NCBI GenBank assembly: GCA_951812285.1
Contig: OX638292.1
Location: 2,503,001-2,567,000 of the forward strand
Length of the DNA: 64,000 nucleotides
Direction: 5' to 3'
Source: an uncultured Dehalococcoidia bacterium
GTDB lineage: Bacteria > Chloroflexota > Dehalococcoidia > Lucifugimonadales > UBA1127
Position 1 is the stretch's first letter; the number at the start of each line of letters is the position of its first letter. A program made the translations under genes and the position numbers. A model generated the notes under the pieces. It searched no databases. It saw nothing but the letters and a program-made list of their open reading frames with translations, and had not been told where the DNA came from. Positions 18,848 through 26,982 of the stretch are shown here, piece after piece.

Positions 18848-19876
18848 TTAGCCACCGGTCGCGGACTCCCTCGCCGACGCCAGGCTGTCCGCGATGGCCG
18901 CCGTGCATTGGCGGCCATTCCGGAGGTGGGCGACGGTGTCGCGCCAGCGGGTGGGGATGGCCTGAAGGCCGAACCGCGCTCCCAATATCGCCCCTACGGC
19001 TGCCCCGTTGGTGTCTGTGTCGCCCCCCGCTTCGATGACTGCCCGCAGGCCTTCCTCAAAGGTCTCTGCCCGCCACCACGCCGTCAGCGCCGTCCGCAGC
19101 GTCACCAGCGTGTAGCCCATATCCCCGCCGTCGATCTCAAGGGCGTCGAGGGACTCTTCGGCGGCGCGGTGGACCGCGGCTCGGACCTCCTCCGGCATGG
19201 CGGCGCCGTAGCCGTACCGCGAAAGCTCAGCCGTCGACGCGCCGACAGCCTGCTCCGACTGTGCGATGAGGTCGTCCGCGCTGAGGGTCTCCGCACGCAG
19301 AGACTCCGCGGCAGCGAGGTTCAGGAGCACGCACGACCAGCCGCAGCGGGGGTCCCAGTGCGTCGGCACGGCGCTGACGACGCTGTTGCGCGCGATAGCC
19401 GACGGGGCGTCGCGCCAGCGCACGGCGATGGGGGCGCACCGCATCAGCGCGCCGTTCCCCGCCCGATTGCCGCTCCACGCCTCGTGGGACGCCTCCTCGA
19501 TGGGCTTCCCTGCCGGAGGGCGCACGGCACCCCCCGCCGAGAGGCCCGCACGTCTGGGGAAGGACCCACCGTAGAGCGTTAGTACGTCGCTGGTCAGGAT
19601 GCCCATGCCGAGGCCGTTCTGCTCCGCCCACGCCCAGAAGCGGGCGCCGAGGTCGTCGACGTCCAGTGGCCCTGCCACCGAGGCCTCCGCGATGATGATG
19701 GCCTGCGCCAGGTCGTCGTCATCGGGGTACCCTGGGCTGGCCTCAATCTCCATCACGCCGTTGGGGTAGCGGCGCCGCACCGAGTCCCTCGGCCAGCCCT
19801 CAATGGCGATGCCGAGCAGGTTTCCCACGGCGATGCCTTCTATCAGCCCGCGATCCCGGTCATTGGACGTGGTCAC
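18848..19876 (-). CDS. ADP-ribosylglycohydrolase family protein
   Basis: 342 residues. Family motifs are clear: 'IEGIAVGNLLGIAIEG', an acidic metal-binding run PDDDDLAQAI (residues about 50-59), 'GNGALMRCAPIAV' and the C-terminal GGDTDTNGAAVGAILGARFG with the Mg-binding Asp residues. It should remove ADP-ribose from proteins or small molecules, as DraG does. The GTG start at 19876 was chosen because AGGAGGTG sits just upstream and because it overlaps the stop of the upstream hydrolase gene (GTGA). It is convergent with tatD; their stop codons overlap through the duplicated tatD tail. Confidence 0.88.
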   Translation of the reverse strand: MTTSNDRDRGLIEGIAVGNLLGIAIEGWPRDSVRRRYPNGVMEIEASPGYPDDDDLAQAIIIAEASVAGPLDVDDLGARFWAWAEQNGLGMGILTSDVLTLYGGSFPRRAGLSAGGAVRPPAGKPIEEASHEAWSGNRAGNGALMRCAPIAVRWRDAPSAIARNSVVSAVPTHWDPRCGWSCVLLNLAAAESLRAETLSADDLIAQSEQAVGASTAELSRYGYGAAMPEEVRAAVHRAAEESLDALEIDGGDMGYTLVTLRTALTAWWRAETFEEGLRAVIEAGGDTDTNGAAVGAILGARFGLQAIPTRWRDTVAHLRNGRQCTAAIADSLASARESATGG

Positions 19877-20769
19877 GCAACACCTCCTGTCGTTGAGTCC
19901 GCCAGCCCCTCGATGTACTGGCGCAGGCGCTCTATGTGGGCACGGCCGCCTACTTCCGAGATGTTGTCGTGGTTGGCGCCTTCCACTGTGTAGAAGGACT
20001 TGGGCTCGGTTGCGGCTTCGAAGAGGGCTTGGCCTGCGCGGATGGGGACCGTTTCGTCGGCGTCGCCGTGGACTATGAGGACGGGGACGTCGAGCGAGCC
20101 GATCTTGCCGGCGCTGTCGTAGCGGGCGGAGATGATGCGGTGGACGACCCACGCGGGCAGCCACGGGCGGACGATCTCCGACATGTACGCGATGGAGGGG
20201 AAGCCGGATTCCAGGATGAGGCCGTAGGGGCGGTGGCGCGTGGCGAGCTCCGTCGCGATGGCGACGCCGAGAGAGCGGCCGAAGTAGACGATCTTCGCGG
20301 GGTCGACATCGTCACGGGACTGCAGGTGGCGCAGGGCGGCCTCCGCGTCGCGGTAGAGGCCCTCCTCCGAGGGCGTTCCCGCGCTGCGGCCGTAGCCGCG
20401 GTAGTCGTAGATGAGGATGTTGACGCCGAGCTCGCGGTGGAAGAGGTCGATGTCGGGCAGGCGGTAGCCGATGTTGCCGCCGTTGCCGTGGTGCCAGAGG
20501 AGGGTGACGTCACTCTCGCCGGGCACGAACCAGCCGTGCAGGCGGCGGCCGTCGGACGTCTCGAAGTAGACGTCCTCGTAGTCGAGGCCGTAGACCGCCG
20601 GCGAGCCGATTAACTCGCTGGTGGGGAAATAGAGAAAGTGCTGGTCCAACATCCCGGACGCTCCTGACCAGAACCCCAGCGCCACCAGCAGGGCGAGGGC
20701 GATGCCAACGCCCGCGGCGACGCGGCGTACTTCCAGCGTCCCACGGCCTGCGGCGTCATGTCCAGCCAC
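19873..20769 (-). CDS. membrane-anchored alpha/beta hydrolase (Bem46/YfhR-like)
   Basis: 298 residues. One N-terminal hydrophobic segment (about residues 19-37) is followed by an alpha/beta-hydrolase domain. The nucleophile elbow is GRSLGVA (Ser), the oxyanion region 'WHHGNGGN', the acid 'HGDADETVP' and the catalytic His 'GANHDN'. 'YFPTSELIGSPAVYGLDYEDVYFET' is characteristic of the Bem46-like group. Substrate is unknown. It starts with GTG at 20769, nine bases after the stop of the helicase gene, and overlaps the ADP-ribosylglycohydrolase, so helicase, hydrolase and glycohydrolase could be one transcript. Confidence 0.85.
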   Translation of the reverse strand: MAGHDAAGRGTLEVRRVAAGVGIALALLVALGFWSGASGMLDQHFLYFPTSELIGSPAVYGLDYEDVYFETSDGRRLHGWFVPGESDVTLLWHHGNGGNIGYRLPDIDLFHRELGVNILIYDYRGYGRSAGTPSEEGLYRDAEAALRHLQSRDDVDPAKIVYFGRSLGVAIATELATRHRPYGLILESGFPSIAYMSEIVRPWLPAWVVHRIISARYDSAGKIGSLDVPVLIVHGDADETVPIRAGQALFEAATEPKSFYTVEGANHDNISEVGGRAHIERLRQYIEGLADSTTGGVA

Positions 20770-20778
20770 GTGTGTCAG

Positions 20779-23070
20779 TCACCGGCGCAGGTTGAGCAGG
20801 CCGCGCAGGAGCTCCGCCGCGACGGCCTTGTCCAGCGGGAAATTGTTGTTGCCGCACTTGGGCGACTGGACGCAGGCGGGGCAGCCCTCGCTGCAGGGGC
20901 ACTCCTCCACGGCCTGGAGGGTGGTGCGCCAGAGCGCCTCCACGGCCTCGAAGCCGCGCTCGGCGATGCCGATGCCGCCGGGGTAGCCGTCGTAGATGAA
21001 GACGGTGGGCTGGCCGGTGTCGGGGTGCATGGGCGTCGAGACGCCGCCGATGTCGGCGCGGTCGCAGAGGGCGAAGAGGGGGAGGACGCCGATGGCCGCG
21101 TGCTCGGCGGCGTGGAGGCCGCCCGCGAGGTCGCGCTTGCCCTCGAGGATGTCCTCGACGGTGACGGGCGGGGCCTCGAACCAGAGGGCCATCGTGCGGA
21201 AGCGGTGGGCGGGCAGGTCGAGGAGCTCGTCGCCGAGGTTGGCCTCGGTGTAGTGGGCGAGCTTGCGGTAGGCGACCACCTGGCGCGTCACTTCCACCTC
21301 GCCGAGGCAGACGCGGACGTCCACGGAGACGGTGCGGCGGCGGTAGGTGTCCAGGACGCGGATGTCCGTGATGTCCCGCGACTGGGTGTAGTAGGGCTCG
21401 CTGGCCGTGGTGACGACGGCGGTCTCGCCCGCGAGGTTGAGCTCCGTGACGAGGAGGGGCTCGCCCTGGTGGAGGTAGACGGCGCCGGGGTGCAGCGACG
21501 AGTAGGCGGCGGAGGCCTCGACGCCGGCCTCGAGCAGCGCGCCCGTCGTGCCGTCGACGACGGTGAAGCTGCGGTCGGAGGTCGAGCGGAGGTGGACGTC
21601 TTGCGCGGGGTAGTCGACGGTGGGGTCGAGGTGCCAGCGGCCGCGGGAGGCGCGCAGGTGGCCGGACTCGACGAGCTCCTCGAGGCGCGCGGGGAGGTCC
21701 TCGCCGAAGAAAGCGCGGTCGCCGAGCGTGAGGGGGAACTCGTGGGCGGCGCAGAGCAGGTGCGGGGCGAGCACGTAGGGGTTCTCCGGCGCGATGAGGG
21801 CGTGCTCCATCGGACGGCCGTGGAAGAATTCCGGGTGGCGCATGAGGTACTGGTCGAGGGGGTCGTCGCGGGCGACGAGGACGGCGAGGGAGGCCTCGCC
21901 ACGACGGCCGCCGCGTCCAGCCTGCTGCCAGGCGCTGGCGACGCTGCCGGGGTAGCCGGTGAGCACCGTGGCGTCCAGCCCGCCGATGTCCATGCCGAGC
22001 TCGAGGGCGTTGGTGGCGGCGACGCCGAGGAGCTTCCCGTCGCGGAGGCCCTCCTCGATGCGGCGGCGGTCCTCTGCCATGTAGTGGGCGCGATAGGGCG
22101 CGAGGCGGTTGGCGAGCGCCGGCTCCTTCGCAGACACCATGTCGCGGGCGGCGCCGTAGACGAGCTCGGCGGTGCGGCGGGTGCGGACGAAGGCGATGGT
22201 GCGGACGCCGGCGCGCGTGGTCTCGGCGAGGAGGCGGGCGGACTCGCCGTAGGCCTTCTCGCGGACGCCGAGCTCGGCGTCGCGGAGGGGCGGGTTCCAG
22301 AAGAGGAAGCGCTTCTCGCCGAGGGGGGCGCCGCTGTCGGTGACGGCGGTGAAGGGCTCGCCGGTGAGGTTCTCGGCGAGCTCCGCGGGGTTGCCGATGG
22401 TGGCGGAGCAGAGGATGAAGCGGGGCTCGGCGCCGTAGCGGGCGCAGATGCGGCGGAGGCGGCGGAGCAAGAGCGAGACGTGGGAGCCGAAGACGCCGCG
22501 ATAGGTGTGGGCCTCGTCGATGACGACGGTGGAGAGGCGCTGGAGGAAGGCGGCCCAGACCTTGTGGTTGGGCAGGATGGCGGCGTGCAGCATGTCGGGG
22601 TTGGTGAGGAGCACATGGGCCGAGCGGCGGATGCCGGCGCGCTCGTCGTGGGGGGTGTCGCCGTCGTAGACCGCGAGGGTGGGGGCGGGTCGCTCCGGGG
22701 CGAGCTCGCGGAGGGCGGTGAGCTGGTCCTGGGCGAGGGCCTTGGTGGGGTAGAGGAAGAGGGCGCGCGAGGAGCGGTCCTCGAGCCACTCGTGCAGGAC
22801 GGGGGCCTGGAAGCAGAGGCTCTTGCCGCTGGCGGCGGGGGTCGCGACGACGACGTTGTCGCCCTCCAGCGCGGCGTCGACGGCCTGGGCCTGGTGGGCG
22901 TAGAGGGGCCAGCGGCCGAGCTCGCGGAGACGCGCGACGAGGGTGGGGTGGAGGAGGGACTCGGGCGACTGCTCGACGGCGTCGCGCGGGGGGAGGGTGC
23001 GGTCGTCGACGACCTGGCCGTCGTACCACGACTGCGCGCGGAGCCGGTCGAGGAATGCCTGGACGTCCAT
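20779..23070 (-). CDS. DEAD/DEAH-box helicase with DUF1998 domain, MrfA-like (paralogue 1)
   Basis: 763 residues. The core has the Q-motif region 'PLYAHQAQAV', Walker A ATPAASGKS (about 76-84), 'YPTKALAQDQ', 'TNPDMLH', DEAH in 'VVIDEAHTYRG', 'SATIGNP' and the second RecA domain ending 'QQAGRGGRRGE'. The C-terminal DUF1998 region carries four clustered Cys (CPCSEGCPACVQSPKCGNNN) expected to hold Zn or an Fe-S cluster. This is the architecture of Bacillus MrfA (mitomycin C repair) and Hrq1-type 3'-5' helicases, so a role in crosslink repair is inferred. A second, diverged copy lies directly upstream at 23686-26076. Confidence 0.88.
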   Translation of the reverse strand: MDVQAFLDRLRAQSWYDGQVVDDRTLPPRDAVEQSPESLLHPTLVARLRELGRWPLYAHQAQAVDAALEGDNVVVATPAASGKSLCFQAPVLHEWLEDRSSRALFLYPTKALAQDQLTALRELAPERPAPTLAVYDGDTPHDERAGIRRSAHVLLTNPDMLHAAILPNHKVWAAFLQRLSTVVIDEAHTYRGVFGSHVSLLLRRLRRICARYGAEPRFILCSATIGNPAELAENLTGEPFTAVTDSGAPLGEKRFLFWNPPLRDAELGVREKAYGESARLLAETTRAGVRTIAFVRTRRTAELVYGAARDMVSAKEPALANRLAPYRAHYMAEDRRRIEEGLRDGKLLGVAATNALELGMDIGGLDATVLTGYPGSVASAWQQAGRGGRRGEASLAVLVARDDPLDQYLMRHPEFFHGRPMEHALIAPENPYVLAPHLLCAAHEFPLTLGDRAFFGEDLPARLEELVESGHLRASRGRWHLDPTVDYPAQDVHLRSTSDRSFTVVDGTTGALLEAGVEASAAYSSLHPGAVYLHQGEPLLVTELNLAGETAVVTTASEPYYTQSRDITDIRVLDTYRRRTVSVDVRVCLGEVEVTRQVVAYRKLAHYTEANLGDELLDLPAHRFRTMALWFEAPPVTVEDILEGKRDLAGGLHAAEHAAIGVLPLFALCDRADIGGVSTPMHPDTGQPTVFIYDGYPGGIGIAERGFEAVEALWRTTLQAVEECPCSEGCPACVQSPKCGNNNFPLDKAVAAELLRGLLNLRR

Positions 23071-23155
23071 GGGGGGAGTGTAGCACGCGGCCCGGCGGGG
23101 ATTGCGGGCGCCGCCGGGGTGAGCCCACCGAAGAAACCGTTCCCTCCCGGCGGCC

Positions 23156-23240
23156 GCGGCGGAGGTTGTTTGCTATTTGTTTTGTACGGGAAGTGTCGAA
23201 TTTCAGACACAGCACAAGAAATTCCTTTTTTCTGGGGGAG
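23156..23240 (-). repeat. dispersed AT-rich intergenic element, copy 2
   Basis: Read on the minus strand: AGAAAAAAGG, then TCTGAAAT, then GACACTTCCCGTACAAAACA, and finally CAAACAACCTCCGCC. The 47 bases from TCTGAAAT to AACCTCC align without gaps to copy 1 at 5.5 kb, and the CCGTACA part is shared with copy 3. Confidence 0.55.
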
Positions 23241-23340
23241 AACCTCCCGAGCCCGGGCGCCGTAGCTGGCCTGCTCGTGGACGCGGGCCGTGGGCCAACG
23301 ACGGGATTGGTGAGCGCGGCCGGGCTCGATGGCCGCGTGG

Positions 23341-23415
23341 GCGGAAGACAACCATACATGAGCTGTACGGAACACGGCACATTTCAGCTACAACTCGAAA
23401 AATTTTTTGTGGGTA
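23341..23415 (-). repeat. dispersed AT-rich intergenic element, copy 3
   Basis: Read on the minus strand: ACAAAAAATTTTTCGAG, then AGCTGAAAT, then TTCCGTACAGCTCATG and TTGTCTTCCGC. It follows copy 2 at the same orientation with similar spacing of the conserved blocks, and shares CTGAAAT and TCCGTACA. It is the most diverged copy. Confidence 0.45.
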
Positions 23416-23465
23416 CACCCTTCCGCAGTCGGCCGCCGGAGGGCGTCCACTGGGGCGCACGGGAA

Positions 23466-23525
23466 GAGCGATGGTTGCAGGGGTGTCGCTGCGGTGGGTT
23501 GCCATGGAGGGAGCGTAGCGTCGGG
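23466..23525. repeat. 60-bp direct repeat flanking the second helicase gene, left member
   Basis: Aligns without gaps to 26324-26383 with about eight mismatches; both contain GGTGTCGCTG and GTAGCGTCGGG. Together they bracket helicase gene 2 and its upstream region. Confidence 0.7.
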
Positions 23526-23685
23526 AGGAAGTTGCGCGCAACGGGGATGTGGCAGGGTTGTGGGGGTGCGGGCGACAATGTCGCTTGCCCTTCTAGGAAA
23601 CTGGTCGCGGGCCTTGTCGAGGAGAGAGTGGACGTCCGTGGAGACACGGCAGTAGGGAATTCAGTCCGGTTCCCTTTGTTGTGCC

Positions 23686-26076
23686 CTATCCCAACAAGCG
23701 GCGGAACCTAGCCAGCAGTCCATCTGTCGGCGTGACCAACAGTCCTTCTTCCGGCTTGCCCAGTAGACCCCGCAGCAGATGCGCTGCGACGCCCTTGTCA
23801 AGTGGGAAATTGTTGTAGCCGCATTTGGGCGATTGGATACATGCGGGGCATCCATCACTACAGACGCACTCAGTGATTGCCTGCAGTGTCGCTTGCCAGA
23901 GTTGCTCCACGATCTCAAAGCCGCGCTCGGCGATGCCGATCCCGCCGGGGTACGCGTCGTAGATGAAGACAGTAGGGGCGCCGGTGTCCGGGTGCATTGG
24001 CGTTGAGACGCCGCCGATGTCCTCGCGGTCGCACAGTGCAAAGAGGGGGAGTACGCCAATGGCGGCGTGCTCGACAGCGTGCAGGCCGCCCGCGAGATCC
24101 CAAGACCGCTTGGCCAATTTCCCTGGCACACCAAATCGCAGGGCAATGGTAGTGAACGTGAGGGGTGGGAGTTGTAACAACTCCTCCTTCAAATTGCGCC
24201 CTCCGCTGTCCCTTTGAAAGGGAATCCTGTAATAGCCAACAACCCGCCGCGTTACCTCGACCTTGCTCAGTGCGAGATGCGCGTCAGGGCCTACCGTCCG
24301 GCATTGCAGATCTTCCAGGACTCGGACCGACGAGGTCTGTCGAGAGACGGTAAAGTAGTTGACCGGCTGTTTCCTCACGAACGCCTGCCGGGAGGTCAAG
24401 TCAAGTTCAGTAACAATGTACCGATTCCCCTGGTGGAGGTACACGGCACCCTCGTGAAGTCGCGAAAACGCGTAAGTATCTTCAAACCCCGTCTCCAGCT
24501 CTTCTGCGCTGAAGCAGTCAACCATAGCGAATGACTGCTCCGTGGTGGACCGGAGGTTCACATTCCCTGCCGGATATTCGATTTCTGTGCTGAGGCGCCA
24601 TCCATCGTGGGATTTACGCAGGTCATGTGTCTGTTCCAATTCGACAACATGTTTCGCGAGGGAAGGACCGAAAAAGGCATGGTCGCCACCTCCTAATGGC
24701 GCCTCATAGGCGGCGCATAGGAGATGCTTGGAGAAAATGATTGGATTGTCCGTTGCCACGCGCGCGTGCTCCATCAATCTCTCGTGCACGAAATCCGGGT
24801 GCTGCATGAGGTACTGATCCAGCGGGTCGTCATCCGCTACAAGAACGGCCAATGAGGTCTCGCCACGCCGTCCACTCCGGCCCGCTTGCTGCCATGTGCT
24901 CGCCAAACTTCCTGGGTATCCTGTAAGAATGACGGCGTCCAGCCCGCCAATGTCCATACCGAGCTCCAGGGCATTTGTGGAGGCTACACCCAAAAGCTGC
25001 CCATCCTTTAGTCCGTTTTCTATGCTTCGCCGCTGCTCCGGCAAATAGGTACTACGATACGGAGCAATCCGCTGGGCCAGAGACTTCCTCTCATTCCCGA
25101 GACGTGACTTCGCCGCTGCCGTAACCAGTTCCGCCAAGGGCCTGGAGCGCACGAAGGCCAGAGTCCGAATATGTTCGCTCACGGCTTCCGCCAACAGGCC
25201 CGCTGCCTCCACTTGAGGCAATATGCGTCCCGACCGGTCCTGATTGGCCAGTTCCGAATCCCAACGGTGCCGATTATTCTTCACCTCAGACTGGAGGGGC
25301 GGGTTCCAGAAGAGAAAACGCTTCTCGCCCCTAGGAGCACCGCTCTCGGTGACGGCTGTGAACGGCTGACCAGTCAGGTTCTCAGCCAGCTCCGCCGGAT
25401 TACCGATGGTGGCCGAGCAGAGGATAAAACGCGGCTCCACGCCGTAGTTGGCGCAGACCCGCCGCAGACGGCGCAGCACCATTGCTACGTGCGACCCGAA
25501 AACGCCACGATAGGTGTGGGCCTCATCAACAACCACCGTCCGTAGCAAGGCAAAGAACGAACTCCAAAGATCGTGGTGGGGCAGAATTCCTACATGGAGC
25601 ATGTCTGGATTAGTAATGAGGACACGGGCGTTTTGGCGAGCGGCTCGTCGCGCCGAATTGTTCGTGTCACGGTCGTATGTGGCGACTTTGGGGCAGCGGT
25701 CGCCTGCCAGTACACGGAGGGCCTTCAACTGATCCTGCGCCAGGGCTTTGGTGGGATAAAGAAACAGCGCCCGAGAAGACGGGTCCTCCAGCCATTCGTG
25801 CAGCACCGGGGCCTGGAAGCATAGGCTCTTGCCACTGGCCGTCGGCGTCGCAACAACGACATACTCACCACCCATTGCGGCGTCAATTGCCTCAGCCTGA
25901 TGCGAGTAGAGCGGCCAACGGCCGAGCTCCGTGAGCCGTTCTACAAGGTCGGGGTGCAGTGGAGTCTCTGGCTCCCGCACAATCGCTTCGCGCGCCGGTA
26001 TAGTACGGTCGTCCACCACCTGGTTCTTGTACCACTCCTTTCCCCGCACCTTGGCGAGGAACCCCTCCACATTCAT
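23686..26076 (-). CDS. DEAD/DEAH-box helicase with DUF1998 domain, MrfA-like (paralogue 2)
   Basis: 796 residues, co-linear with the helicase at 20779-23070. Shared features are the N-terminal 'WYKNQVVDDRTIPAREAI', Walker A ATPTASGKS, 'VVVDEAHTYRGVFGSHVA', 'RSGRRGETSLAVLVADDDPLDQYLM' and the Cys cluster CVCSDGCPACIQSPKCGYNN. It has an insert of about 20 residues before 'AGLLAEAVSEHIRTLAFVRS' and a longer C-terminus. The gene is visibly poorer in G+C than paralogue 1, and many synonymous positions differ. It therefore looks like an acquired relative placed beside the resident gene rather than a recent tandem copy. Function is presumably the same repair-type 3'-5' DNA unwinding. Confidence 0.87.
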   Translation of the reverse strand: MNVEGFLAKVRGKEWYKNQVVDDRTIPAREAIVREPETPLHPDLVERLTELGRWPLYSHQAEAIDAAMGGEYVVVATPTASGKSLCFQAPVLHEWLEDPSSRALFLYPTKALAQDQLKALRVLAGDRCPKVATYDRDTNNSARRAARQNARVLITNPDMLHVGILPHHDLWSSFFALLRTVVVDEAHTYRGVFGSHVAMVLRRLRRVCANYGVEPRFILCSATIGNPAELAENLTGQPFTAVTESGAPRGEKRFLFWNPPLQSEVKNNRHRWDSELANQDRSGRILPQVEAAGLLAEAVSEHIRTLAFVRSRPLAELVTAAAKSRLGNERKSLAQRIAPYRSTYLPEQRRSIENGLKDGQLLGVASTNALELGMDIGGLDAVILTGYPGSLASTWQQAGRSGRRGETSLAVLVADDDPLDQYLMQHPDFVHERLMEHARVATDNPIIFSKHLLCAAYEAPLGGGDHAFFGPSLAKHVVELEQTHDLRKSHDGWRLSTEIEYPAGNVNLRSTTEQSFAMVDCFSAEELETGFEDTYAFSRLHEGAVYLHQGNRYIVTELDLTSRQAFVRKQPVNYFTVSRQTSSVRVLEDLQCRTVGPDAHLALSKVEVTRRVVGYYRIPFQRDSGGRNLKEELLQLPPLTFTTIALRFGVPGKLAKRSWDLAGGLHAVEHAAIGVLPLFALCDREDIGGVSTPMHPDTGAPTVFIYDAYPGGIGIAERGFEIVEQLWQATLQAITECVCSDGCPACIQSPKCGYNNFPLDKGVAAHLLRGLLGKPEEGLLVTPTDGLLARFRRLLG

Positions 26077-26401
26077 GGGGGTAGTTTAGCACGCGATTCG
26101 GTGGTGTTTTCGGACACCAACTGGTTAAGCGCACCAACGCTCCTGTTTGGCTTTTGCAATGCTGCAACGCTTGGTTGATTGTGGCTTGTTTAGTACGGGA
26201 CGAGGAACATTTCGCCAAAATAGAGAATCTACTCTCCGGGGAAACAACCGCTGCAAACTACCGCTTGAGCACTCTTGATTGTCTACGTAGTTCGAGGACC
26301 AACAAGAGGATTGTCGCGAGCGCGAGTGATGGTTGTGGGGGTGTCGCTGTGGTGGGTTGTCATGGGGGGAAGGTAGCGTCGGGTGCGGAGGTGGGGGATT
26401 C
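26077..26401. other. gene-free stretch upstream of helicase gene 2
   Basis: About 325 bases of lowered G+C without a supported gene. It contains an isolated GGGAAACAACC (about 26239-26249), recalling the end of the dispersed element, and the right member of the 60-bp direct repeat. Confidence 0.5.
26324..26383. repeat. 60-bp direct repeat flanking the second helicase gene, right member
   Basis: Partner of 23466-23525. Its right edge lies about 20 bases from the point where the truncated cadherin-type gene begins, so the repeat may mark a recombination boundary. Confidence 0.7.
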
Positions 26402-26848
26402 GGGGCGGCGACAATTGCGCCGAACTTCGACGACGGGTTCCGGACGGAGCGCAGCGTGCCGGTCAACGCCGCTCCGGGCGACGCGGTGGTCGACCCGGTG
26501 GGGGCGTCGCACGAGGACGCGCTGGACGTCACGTACTCGCTGAGCGGCGCGGACGCGTCCCTGTTCTCGGTGGACGAGGCCACGGGGCAGCTGCGGGTGC
26601 GGGAGGGCACGGAACTCGCCGACGGGCAACGCTACACCGTGAACATGACGGCCACGGACAGCGCCGGGTTCGGGGCCATCATCATCGTCGACATCCTGGT
26701 CGTGGAGGCCGCGCACCACCGCTACGACCTGAACCGCAACGGCGTCATCGAGCGCGACGAGGCGTTGCGGGCAGTTAGCGACTATTTCGACGAATTGATC
26801 TCGAAGGAGACAGTCATCGAGGTCATCGGCCTGTACTTCACGGGGTGA
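26402..26848 (+). pseudogene. 3' remnant of a cadherin-domain/dockerin-like secreted protein
   Basis: About 148 codons in frame to a TGA at 26848. The first 100 residues are one cadherin-like repeat (RSVPVNAAPGDAVVDPV, TYSLSGADASLFSVDEATGQ, VNMTATDSAGFG). The end is an EF-hand/dockerin-style tail (YDLNRNGVIERDEALRAV and a second helix ending GLYFTG). In related organisms such a tail closes long multi-domain surface proteins. Here there is no signal peptide, no convincing start and no further upstream domain, and homology stops beside the 60-bp repeat. It is therefore taken as the surviving 3' end of a larger gene. A short expressed ORF from 26333 cannot be ruled out. Confidence 0.6.
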
Positions 26849-26982
26849 GACGGAGGGTCGGCGCGCGATCCGGGCGCACTTCGCTCCAAGCGCGGCTTAC
26901 GCATGAATGCTTGACGCTGTATAAGTATTTATTTACCTTGTCATTGGTCTTATTGCACCTACTCAAGCATGGAAGCGAACGC

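Larger units (their letters stand above)
23071..23685. other. 615-base gene-free spacer between the two helicase genes
   Basis: No convincing gene on either strand. The spacer contains two copies of the dispersed AT-rich element (about 23156-23240 and 23341-23415, both on the minus strand). It also holds one member (23466-23525) of a 60-bp direct repeat whose partner is at 26324-26383. Poly-T and poly-A tracts and the drop in G+C contrast strongly with the helicase 1 gene. Confidence 0.6.

Noticed and set aside
23466..23525. A small protein encoded by the 60-bp repeats (His/Pro/Asn-rich reading on the minus strand)
   Set aside because: The frame is open in both copies but has no ribosome binding site or recognised domain, and substitutions do not favour synonymous positions.
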